From positions 1 through 19,421 of the forward strand of contig CAYNHH010000014.1 of the NCBI GenBank assembly GCA_964397085.1: a stretch of DNA of 19,421 nucleotides, given 5' to 3'. The stretch's first letter is position 1; each line of letters begins with the position of its first letter. The notes under the pieces are model-generated. The model was not told the origin of the DNA. It worked only from the letters and a program-made list of their open reading frames with translations, and did not search any database. This DNA is from CAILAD01 sp964397085 (GTDB taxonomy: Bacteria > Patescibacteriota > Saccharimonadia > CAILAD01 > BJGX01). The position numbers and the translations under genes were made by a program. Of the stretch, positions 7,904 to 13,659 are shown one piece after another.

Positions 7904-7927
7904 CCCCTAGAAAATCTAGGGGTTTTT
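7904..7927 (+). terminator. Intrinsic terminator of the two-gene unit
   Basis: CCCCTAGA (7904-7911), an AAA loop, TCTAGGGG (7915-7922), then T5. This 8-bp GC-rich stem with a U-tail directly follows the stop codon at 7897. It is the clearest terminator in the window and insulates recA from upstream transcription. Confidence 0.92.
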
Positions 7928-7934
7928 CTTATAC

Positions 7935-7964
7935 TTGTAACTATACTTGCAAACCACGTACAAT
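7935..7964 (+). promoter_or_regulatory. Possible distal recA promoter
   Basis: TTGTAA (7935-7940), 18-bp spacer, TACAAT (7959-7964). It is weaker than the proximal promoter. If used, the transcript would include both arms of the inverted repeat at 8012-8052. Confidence 0.3.
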
Positions 7965-7994
7965 AGGTGGAGAAATACTTTTTTGTAAAATGTG

Positions 7995-8024
7995 TTGACA
8001 TGTACGTATAGTGTTCGGTATAGT
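7995..8024 (+). promoter_or_regulatory. Main recA promoter
   Basis: Consensus TTGACA (7995-8000), 18-bp spacer and TATAGT (8019-8024), with a predicted start near 8031. The leader carries a strong AGGAGGG (8061-8067) ahead of ATG 8071. Confidence 0.7.
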
Positions 8025-8052
8025 AGATTTATTATTGAATAAAAACCGAACA
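8012..8052. promoter_or_regulatory. Inverted repeat around the recA -10 box, candidate operator
   Basis: TGTTCGGT (8012-8019) and ACCGAACA (8045-8052) are perfectly complementary 8-mers whose centres are 33 bp apart, about three helical turns. The left arm lies in the -35/-10 spacer and touches the -10 box, so it is not in the main transcript. The pair is therefore more likely a protein-binding site than an RNA hairpin. CGAAC/GTTCG are also the half-sites of Gram-positive LexA boxes, but the native 4-bp spacing is absent. Confidence 0.4.
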
Positions 8053-8070
8053 TATCTTTAGGAGGGTATA

Positions 8071-9177
8071 ATGGCAACAACAGTAGAAGAAAAAGTAGTA
8101 GACAAACAATCAGCTAAAACACAGGAGAAATCAGTGAATAATCCAGGTAAAAATTCCGAGCCTGATAAGGTAGAAGGCAGTAAAAGCGCAAAAGAGAAAG
8201 CTTCACGACTTAAGGCTGTAGATCTAGCTGTAGAGCAAATTGAGCGACAGTTTGGTCAGGGCTCTATTATGAAGCTGGGTGAAGGTATGAAAGTGGCTGT
8301 AGAGACTATTCCTACCGGTAGCCTCTCGCTAGATCTAGCGCTAGGTGGAGGTATCCCACAAGGACGTATTATTGAGATCTACGGGCCAGAATCTAGCGGT
8401 AAGACTACTTTGGCGCTTCATACTGTGGCAGAAGTGCAGAAGCGTGGTGGCTTGGCTGCGTTTATTGATGCTGAGCATGCGTTAGACCCTGAGTATGCCG
8501 GCAAGATTGGTGTAAAGCTTAATGACCTACTTATTTCTCAGCCAGATACTGGCGAGCAAGCACTAGAAATCTGTGAAACCTTAGTACGTTCGAGTGCTGT
8601 AGATGTGGTGGTCATTGACTCTGTAGCAGCGTTGGTGCCACGAGCAGAGATAGAAGGTGAGATGGGTGATAGCCATATGGGCTTGCAAGCACGACTCATG
8701 AGTCAGGCGCTACGCAAGCTAGCTGGTGTTATCTCTAAGTCTAATACGACGGTTATATTTATCAATCAGCTACGTATGAAGATAGGAGTGATGTTTGGTA
8801 ATCCAGAAGTGACTGCAGGTGGTAATGCACTCAAATATTATGCTTCAGTACGCCTTGATATACGTAGAAGTGAGCAACTCAAAGACGGCGATAATATTAT
8901 TGGCAACCACGTAAAGGTGAAAGTAGTAAAGAACAAGATTGCAGCACCATTTAAGATTGCAGAGTTTGATATTATGTACAATGAAGGTATCTCAAGATCT
9001 GGTGATATGATTGACTTAGCAGTAAAGCATGAGCTTATTCAAAAATCTGGTTCTTGGTTTGCATACAAAGATGAAAAGATTGGTCAGGGGAGAGAAGCTG
9101 CCAAGCAGTTTTTGGCTGACAACCCCAAGATAATGGCAGAAATTGAAAAAGCTATTCGAGCTGAAGTGCTTTCTTAA
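8071..9177 (+). CDS. recA: Recombinase RecA
   Basis: RecA forms ATP-dependent filaments on single-stranded DNA for homologous pairing and repair. It has 368 aa. The core is standard: Walker A GPESSGKTT at 105-113, Walker B VVVIDSVAAL, the INQLRMKIGVMFGNPE loop-2 region, and GGNALKYYASVRLDIRR. Two features differ from E. coli RecA. First, about 39 extra residues, rich in Lys, Glu and Ser, precede the conserved domain (which begins near LAVEQIERQFGQGSIMKLG). Second, the protein stops at AIRAEVLS, where E. coli continues with an acidic tail of about 25 residues. The start is well supported by AGGAGGG and a consensus promoter, so the extension is probably translated. recX follows after 39 nt, the usual recA-recX pairing. 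Confidence 0.98.
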   Translation: MATTVEEKVVDKQSAKTQEKSVNNPGKNSEPDKVEGSKSAKEKASRLKAVDLAVEQIERQFGQGSIMKLGEGMKVAVETIPTGSLSLDLALGGGIPQGRIIEIYGPESSGKTTLALHTVAEVQKRGGLAAFIDAEHALDPEYAGKIGVKLNDLLISQPDTGEQALEICETLVRSSAVDVVVIDSVAALVPRAEIEGEMGDSHMGLQARLMSQALRKLAGVISKSNTTVIFINQLRMKIGVMFGNPEVTAGGNALKYYASVRLDIRRSEQLKDGDNIIGNHVKVKVVKNKIAAPFKIAEFDIMYNEGISRSGDMIDLAVKHELIQKSGSWFAYKDEKIGQGREAAKQFLADNPKIMAEIEKAIRAEVLS

Positions 9178-9216
9178 GCTATCAAGGATAATCTGTCTAT
9201 TTTAGGCAACAACACT

Positions 9217-9870
9217 ATGGCAACTGTTACTAAAATTCAGCCACAAGTAAAACGCGACGGGTATTACAATATATTTGTAGACGACGCGTTTTTTTGTAGT
9301 CTGAGCGATCTACAACTATCGTTATTGGCTCTCAAAATTGGTCAAAATTTGAGTGATGGCGAGAAAGACAAGATATTAGAAAGCTCAGCTATTACTAAGA
9401 CTTACAATAGAGCGCTGTATTACCTGCAATTTGGGCCAAGAACTGTTTCGCAAATGCGTACTTACCTTTTGCGTAAAGATTATAATGCAGAATATATAGA
9501 AGTAGTGCTTGAGATGCTTATCAAAGAGCATTATCTCAATGATGAGCTGTTGGCTCGTACTTTTGTAGAAGATAGACAGCATTTCAAGCCTCGTTCGCGT
9601 CGCCAATTGCAGGCAGAGCTGAGAAAGAAAGGTATAGGTTCTGAAACTATAGAGCAGGTGCTCTCAGAGCTAGAAGACAATGACCAGATAGAGGCCATCA
9701 AAATACTTACACATAAGAAGATGAGACAGACGCGATATCAAGATCAAACAAAAATGACGCAATATCTGTTGCGTCAAGGATTCTTGTATAGTGATGTAAA
9801 ACAGGTGATGAGTGAGCTAGCTCTTGGCGACAACAAAACGGATAATAATACCGACTACCGCCAACCATAA
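9217..9870 (+). CDS. recX: Regulatory protein RecX
   Basis: RecX binds inside the RecA filament and limits its activity. The protein has 217 aa made largely of helical repeats. Family stretches include ALYYLQFGPRTVSQMRTYL (about 67-85), LIKEHYLNDELLARTFVED (about 107-125) and RSRRQLQAELRKKGI (about 130-144). The N-terminal 55 residues (YNIFVDDAFFCSLSDLQL) are the extra beta region found in Gram-positive-type RecX. It lies 39 nt after recA without an obvious promoter or strong Shine-Dalgarno site, so it is probably expressed from recA read-through at a lower level. Its end faces the convergent PRC-barrel gene, with a palindrome AATAGCTATT at 9871-9880 between them. Confidence 0.93.
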   Translation: MATVTKIQPQVKRDGYYNIFVDDAFFCSLSDLQLSLLALKIGQNLSDGEKDKILESSAITKTYNRALYYLQFGPRTVSQMRTYLLRKDYNAEYIEVVLEMLIKEHYLNDELLARTFVEDRQHFKPRSRRQLQAELRKKGIGSETIEQVLSELEDNDQIEAIKILTHKKMRQTRYQDQTKMTQYLLRQGFLYSDVKQVMSELALGDNKTDNNTDYRQP

Positions 9871-9919
9871 AATAGCTATTATCAAAACTCACCTCCGTTA
9901 TTACTTTAGTATGACATGG

Positions 9920-10447
9920 CTAGTTACCTTGAGGCAATACTACAGGTGCAGTTTTTTTAATTTTGGCGAGGTTTTCTTTGACAATTATGACTTTGGCTTT
10001 TGTCTCAACTATATCCGCTCGTGCAATCAGTAGGCTAGTGGTGAGAATTCTTTGCAGTATTGGCGGTGAAACATTGATTTTGGTAACGTAATAATGGGCC
10101 GGATCAAACAAAAAACTCACTACCTTACCAAGTTTTTTACCAGATGAAGTCTCGACTTTTTTACCTATGATATTGTAGTTTTCGGTAATGGCATGTTGAT
10201 GCCTTACTAAGTCTACAAATACGCTAAGATTTTGCAAGGAATCTATGAGTATTTTTTGGGCATTGAAGTAGCGAATATCTCCCGGGAGTAGGTAGTGTAT
10301 TTCTTGGCTCGAGGCAACTTTGACAGTGAAAGCTACCATTTTCAAATCACCAGACTGCAAAATGAAGCCTGTAAGTATACCCAGAAGCTCACCGCTTTGT
10401 ACGCTGTACACTGGCTTGCCAACGAGTTCTGTTGAGAGTTTTTGCAT
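9920..10447 (-). CDS. PRC-barrel domain protein, two tandem domains
   Basis: The 175-aa protein consists of two PRC-barrel-like halves. The first (about 1-85) begins LSTELVGKPVYSVQSGELLG; the second (about 90-165) begins YNIIGKKVETSSGKKLGKV. The phrase 'G K x V x x x x G x x L G' in each is the family signature. PRC barrels occur in RimM (ribosome maturation), in photosynthetic reaction centre H subunits and in many small unassigned proteins. This one lacks the RimM N-terminal domain, so I leave the function open. It has no membrane segment. It is divergent from rpsF and convergent with recX. Its ATG at 10447 lies 6 nt after a TATAAT box, so the mRNA seems leaderless. Confidence 0.88.
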   Translation of the reverse strand: MQKLSTELVGKPVYSVQSGELLGILTGFILQSGDLKMVAFTVKVASSQEIHYLLPGDIRYFNAQKILIDSLQNLSVFVDLVRHQHAITENYNIIGKKVETSSGKKLGKVVSFLFDPAHYYVTKINVSPPILQRILTTSLLIARADIVETKAKVIIVKENLAKIKKTAPVVLPQGN

Positions 10448-10453
10448 GTGCTC

Positions 10454-10482
10454 ATTATACCTTGACCCAGAGCATTTTATAA
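10454..10482 (-). promoter_or_regulatory. Promoter of the PRC-barrel gene, apparently leaderless
   Basis: On the minus strand, TTATAA (10482-10477, weak), a 17-bp spacer and a perfect TATAAT (10459-10454). Only 6 nt separate it from ATG 10447. It overlaps the rpsF promoter on the other strand. Confidence 0.5.
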
Positions 10483-10490
10483 GATATAAT
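10462..10490 (+). promoter_or_regulatory. rpsF operon promoter
   Basis: TTGACC (10462-10467), 17-bp spacer, TATAAT (10485-10490): close to full consensus and probably strong. The predicted start is near 10497, giving a leader of about 100 nt before rpsF. Confidence 0.78.
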
Positions 10491-10521
10491 CGCTGATGTT
10501 ATAGCAATATTTAAAACGCCT

Positions 10522-10580
10522 TTTTACTCCCTCGCAAATACAAGCCGAGGCAGTAAAATCCTACTTAGGTAGGAGGTGCC
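10522..10580 (+). promoter_or_regulatory. Structured rpsF leader, candidate S6:S18 autoregulatory RNA
   Basis: Hairpin 1 pairs TTTTACT (10522-10528) with AGTAAAA (10552-10558) and CCTCG (10530-10534) with CGAGG (10546-10550), with one C-C mismatch. Hairpin 2 is CCTAC-TTAG-GTAGG (10560-10573). GGCA (10549-10552), inside hairpin 1, can instead pair with TGCC (10577-10580), enclosing hairpin 2. rpsF leaders in many bacteria bind the S6:S18 complex through a CCG-containing motif, and a CCG is present at 10545-10547. The match to that family is inferred, not tested. Confidence 0.42.
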
Positions 10581-10597
10581 AAAAAAAGGAGAGTTCA

Positions 10598-10963
10598 ATG
10601 AGACACTACGAAATTGCTGTAGTACTTCACCCTGATTTAGAAATAGATCTAGAGAGTACTACTCAAAAGGTAGAGAAAATTATCACTAGTCTTGGTGGTA
10701 AAATAGATAAGAAAGACAATTGGGGTAAGCGCAAGCTTGCATATGTTATCAATAAGCAAGCATGGGGTATTTACGTTATTTACGAAATTGAAATTGAGCC
10801 TGCTCAGGTTCGGGCAATTAACGATAAGCTCAATATTACCGAAGAAGTGATGAGATTCTTGATTGTATCAATTGAAGATATTCGTTACCTCAAAAAACCC
10901 AATCAAAAACCAGTAGAGAAAAAGGCAGCAAAATCAGCTAAAAAGGTGGAGGAAAAAGCATAA
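10598..10963 (+). CDS. rpsF: 30S ribosomal protein S6
   Basis: S6 binds the central domain of 16S rRNA as a heterodimer with S18. The protein has 121 aa with the ferredoxin-like fold. MRHYEIAVVLHPDLE opens it, GGKIDKKDNWGKRKLAYVI (about 34-52) is the conserved core, and a Lys/Ala-rich tail of about 20 residues closes it. The start has AAAGGAGAG 4-12 nt upstream and a consensus promoter. Its stop overlaps the ssb start in TAATG, so the two are translationally coupled. The S6-SSB-S18 order is the widespread bacterial one. Confidence 0.97.
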   Translation: MRHYEIAVVLHPDLEIDLESTTQKVEKIITSLGGKIDKKDNWGKRKLAYVINKQAWGIYVIYEIEIEPAQVRAINDKLNITEEVMRFLIVSIEDIRYLKKPNQKPVEKKAAKSAKKVEEKA

Positions 10964-11445
10964 TGGCTAAGGATTTCAATCAAGCAATTATAATGGGTAA
11001 CCTTACACGCGATCCTGAACTGCGTACCACTCCAAGCGGTCAGTCAGTAGCTTCTTTTGCGGTTGCTACCAACCGTAGCTGGAATGATCCAAGTGGTGAG
11101 AAAAAAGACTCAGTTGAGTTTCACGATGTAGTTGCATGGGGTAAGCTTGGCGAACTCGTTGCAAATTATATGACCAAAGGTAAAAAAGTACTAGTTGTAG
11201 GTCGTCTGCAGACTCGCCAGTGGGAAGGTACTGATGGCACCAAGAAACAACGTACTGAGATAGTCGCAACAGACATCAACTTTGTTGGTGGAGCAGGAGA
11301 CATGCCAGATGGCGGTTCTGTAGCTTCAGATGACTCATCTGACAAGCCAGCTGCAAAGAGCGCACCTAAGGGCGCTAAGAAAGATGATGTGGTTATTGAG
11401 GAGATGGGTGAAGGGGAGATTAACTTAGACGACATCCCATTTTAA
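10963..11445 (+). CDS. ssb: Single-stranded DNA-binding protein
   Basis: SSB coats single-stranded DNA during replication and repair. The protein has 160 aa. The OB fold occupies about 1-110 (FNQAIIMGNLTRDPELRTTP, VEFHDVVAWGKLGELVANY, KKVLVVGRLQTRQWEG). A flexible Ala/Ser/Asp-rich linker of about 35 residues follows, and the protein ends in the acidic tip LDDIPF that recruits partner proteins. Length and tip are canonical for a homotetrameric bacterial SSB. It begins 1 nt into the rpsF stop. It is followed by a 196-nt structured spacer before rpsR, unusually long inside this operon. Confidence 0.98.
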   Translation: MAKDFNQAIIMGNLTRDPELRTTPSGQSVASFAVATNRSWNDPSGEKKDSVEFHDVVAWGKLGELVANYMTKGKKVLVVGRLQTRQWEGTDGTKKQRTEIVATDINFVGGAGDMPDGGSVASDDSSDKPAAKSAPKGAKKDDVVIEEMGEGEINLDDIPF

Positions 11446-11481
11446 CAGGCTCTTTTGGCGAGCTTCGTCGTCAGCAGCTTT

Positions 11482-11524
11482 GGTACTCGCTCAAAGTAGC
11501 AGTACTACGTCTCACTAGAGTACC
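11482..11524 (+). ncRNA. RNA-like element A between ssb and rpsR
   Basis: GGTACTC (11482-11488) pairs perfectly with GAGTACC (11518-11524). Inside lies a small hairpin, GTAG (11496-11499), a 5-nt loop and CTAC (11505-11508). Bases 11486-11515 match 11911-11940, in the next spacer, at 23 of 30 positions. A further stem, TTGAGACT near 11536 with AGTCTCAA near 11575, lies downstream. The 11446-11641 spacer has no convincing ORF, promoter or tRNA. Confidence 0.42.
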
Positions 11525-11641
11525 TGCATTGCTTCCTTGAGACTCATCCAAAATAGCACTGTTAAACCTGGTCTAGTCTCAAAGCTGGAAAAATCAACTA
11601 CTTAGAACTAATTTATCAAGATCAAATAATAAGGAAACATT

Positions 11642-11860
11642 ATGGCAGAATTTTATAAAAGTAAACAGAATAAGTTTTATAGCGAGAATATCGACTATAT
11701 AGACTACAAAGATGTAAAGACTCTACAGCGTTATCTTAATAGTGCTGGTAAAATAGAATCACGTAAACGTACTGGTGCAAGTATGAAGCATCAGCGCATG
11801 CTTGCGGTGGCCTTGAAACGTGCGAGACATATCGCCTTGCTTCCATTTGTAGTTAAATAG
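11642..11860 (+). CDS. rpsR: 30S ribosomal protein S18
   Basis: S18 pairs with S6 on the platform of the 30S subunit. The protein has 72 aa, normal length. IDYIDYKDVKTLQRYLNSAGKI (split: IDYIDYKDV at 18-26, then TLQRYL) and TGASMKHQRMLAVALKRAR are the family core, ending in the invariant ALLPFV. The Cys-rich N-terminal zinc-binding segment of some S18 proteins is absent here; this is a Cys-minus form. AAGGA at 11631-11635, 6 nt before the ATG, fixes the start. Long structured spacers of 196 nt and 149 nt flank it, so rpsR may be controlled separately from rpsF-ssb. Confidence 0.97.
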   Translation: MAEFYKSKQNKFYSENIDYIDYKDVKTLQRYLNSAGKIESRKRTGASMKHQRMLAVALKRARHIALLPFVVK

Positions 11861-11881
11861 ACGCCCTCGGCTTGTTATTAG

Positions 11882-11952
11882 AGCGATTGGTGGTGTTACA
11901 AACTATGAGGCTCGTTCAGTGTAGACTTACTACGTATCACATCGCTTCTCAT
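11882..11952 (+). ncRNA. RNA-like element B between rpsR and efp
   Basis: This is the second copy of the element in the ssb-rpsR spacer. GTAG (11921-11924), a 5-nt loop and CTAC (11930-11933) lie within the 30-nt match at 11911-11940. Two mutually exclusive enclosing stems are visible: ATGAG (11905-11909) with CTCAT (11948-11952), or AGCGAT-GTG (11882-11892 with a TG bulge) with CAC-ATCGCT (11938-11946). Different outer stems around the same inner core suggest conservation of structure. Confidence 0.42.
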
Positions 11953-12009
11953 TTGTGCCTTGCCAATCAACTCTACTAACAACCCTCAAGGAAAGGAATT
12001 TTCTAAAAT

Positions 12010-12570
12010 ATGTACTCTCCAACAGACTTACGCAAAGAAACACTTATCGACCTAGATGGTACTCCATACAAGGTGGTTGAATATGCTCAAAAACAGATGG
12101 GGCGGGGCGGAAGTATAGTCAATACTAAGCTTAAGAATATGGTAAATGGCAGTGTGCTCGATAAGACATTTCGCAACGATGCCAGTATTGCCCCAGCCAA
12201 TGTAAGTCGTCAAAGCGTTCAATATTTGTATACGGCTAGTGACGCACTCAACTTTATGAATACAGAAAGTTATGAAACTATTGAATTACCGCTAAGTACT
12301 GACGAGAACATTCCAAAATACATTCTAGAAGGAAGTACAATTGACGCAATGATGTTTGAAGGTAAGATTATAGGTTTTGAGTGGCCTAAGAACGTGGTAC
12401 TAAAAGTTACCTCTGCTCCAGGTGGAGACAAAGGTAATAGTGCAAGTGCCACCACCAAAGAAGTAGAAGTAGAAACAGGGCTCAAAGTACAAGCTCCTCA
12501 GTTTGTTAAAGAAGGTGATTCTATCAAGGTAGATACACGTAGTGGCGCATATTTAGAGCGTGCTAAATAG
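12010..12570 (+). CDS. efp: Translation elongation factor P, Arg at the modification site
   Basis: EF-P enters the ribosomal E site and rescues stalling at polyproline. It has 186 aa, the usual three-beta-barrel length, with the conserved ending IKVDTRSGAYLERAK-like. The tip of domain I, which carries the modified residue, reads KQMGRGGS at 28-35. Arg32 stands where E. coli has Lys34 (PGKG). Arg at this site is rhamnosylated by EarP in Pseudomonas and Neisseria, but their loop differs (SGRN) and no modification gene is seen here. The window itself encodes a protein with seven consecutive prolines (gene at 14514), a likely EF-P client. AAAGGA at 11992-11997 is 12 nt from the ATG, slightly long. 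The gene is convergent with ychF. Confidence 0.96.
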   Translation: MYSPTDLRKETLIDLDGTPYKVVEYAQKQMGRGGSIVNTKLKNMVNGSVLDKTFRNDASIAPANVSRQSVQYLYTASDALNFMNTESYETIELPLSTDENIPKYILEGSTIDAMMFEGKIIGFEWPKNVVLKVTSAPGGDKGNSASATTKEVEVETGLKVQAPQFVKEGDSIKVDTRSGAYLERAK

Positions 12571-12591
12571 CTCTATTGTAAATTAGCTATT
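12566..12591. terminator. Inverted repeat between efp and ychF stops
   Basis: AATAGCT (12566-12572) pairs with AGCTATT (12585-12591) around a 12-nt loop and includes both stop codons of the convergent genes. It could act as a weak bidirectional terminator, but there is no T-run. Confidence 0.25.
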
Positions 12592-13659
12592 GTGACGAAA
12601 TACTACTATGTCACCGTCTTGCATGATGTATTCTTTGCCCTCAAGACGCACTTTGCCAGCGCTAGCAGCACCAGCCCAGCCATTACCTGCTACAAATGAA
12701 TCATAATCCACTACTTCGGCCTTGATAAATCCTTTTTCAAAATCAGTATGAATCACACCGGCAGCTTGTGGGGCAGTGTAGCCGGCATGCATTACCCAAC
12801 CACGAGACTCGGTAGGGCCACTCGTGAAGAATGTCTCGAGCCCTAGCTCTTTGTATCCAAGTCGAATAAGAGTGTTTAGACCGGACTCTGTTTGGCCGAG
12901 TGATTGTAGTAGCTCTTTGGCTTCATCCTCTGGCAAATCCTGCAGCTCTGACTCTATTTGGGCACACAGTACAATTGCTGGGCAACCAGAGGCAAGTGCT
13001 TGGAGCTCAGCTTTTCTGGCGCCGTTACTGAGGGTTGCTTCATCAACGTTGAATACATATATGAAGGGCTTGGCAGTGAGTAGTTGCAAATCGAGAGTTG
13101 ACTCTGGTGGAGTAGAGTAGTGTGCGCTTACGAGCTCGCCCTTATCTAGGATGGCACGCACAGCTTCTAGCTCGGCAATGACTGGCGCTAGCTTAGGGTC
13201 TTTTTTGAGCTCTTTTTGCAAGTTATCAATGCGCTTTTGTACACTCTCTAAGTCTGCCAGACACAGCTCGGCTTTGATTATCTCAGTATCATTTGCAGGG
13301 TCAACTCTACCTTCTACATGAATAATGTCGTCGTTTTCAAAAGCCCTTACTACTTGTACGATGGCATTACATTCTCTAATGTGGCTCAAGAATTTATTGC
13401 CCAAGCCTTCACCTTTACTGGCACCACGTACAATACCGGCAATGTCGGTGAAGCTACAGGCAGCCGGCACAGTCTTGACGCTGTGTAGTATCTCAGCAAG
13501 CTTATAAAGTCGTTCGTCTGGCACATTGACCACGCCTACATTTGGTTCGATAGTAGCAAAAGGGTAGTTGGCTGCAAGTACGCTGTTTTTGGTGAGGGCG
13601 TTAAATAATGTCGACTTACCTACGTTGGGTAAGCCGACGATGCCAATAGATAGACTCAT
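12583..13659 (-). CDS. ychF: Ribosome-binding ATPase YchF (OLA1 family)
   Basis: YchF is a universally conserved Obg-related P-loop protein that prefers ATP and binds the ribosome; its cellular role is linked to stress responses and translation. It has 358 aa, normal length. The G1 loop GLPNVGKST is at 9-17, the G3 equivalent DIAG at 72-75, and NVDE at 204-207 replaces the GTP-selecting NKxD, the family hallmark for ATP use. A helical insert (about 130-180) and a C-terminal TGS domain (IHTDFEKGFIKAEVVDYDS region) complete it. It overlaps the upstream GRAM-like gene in ATGA, so the two are coupled, an unusual neighbour for ychF. Confidence 0.97.
   Translation of the reverse strand: MSLSIGIVGLPNVGKSTLFNALTKNSVLAANYPFATIEPNVGVVNVPDERLYKLAEILHSVKTVPAACSFTDIAGIVRGASKGEGLGNKFLSHIRECNAIVQVVRAFENDDIIHVEGRVDPANDTEIIKAELCLADLESVQKRIDNLQKELKKDPKLAPVIAELEAVRAILDKGELVSAHYSTPPESTLDLQLLTAKPFIYVFNVDEATLSNGARKAELQALASGCPAIVLCAQIESELQDLPEDEAKELLQSLGQTESGLNTLIRLGYKELGLETFFTSGPTESRGWVMHAGYTAPQAAGVIHTDFEKGFIKAEVVDYDSFVAGNGWAGAASAGKVRLEGKEYIMQDGDIVVFRHNS

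Noticed and set aside
11446..12009. A tRNA or small ORF hidden in the rpsR-flanking spacers
   Set aside because: No cloverleaf with TTCRA and an acceptor stem can be drawn, and no ORF with an SD and plausible length is present.
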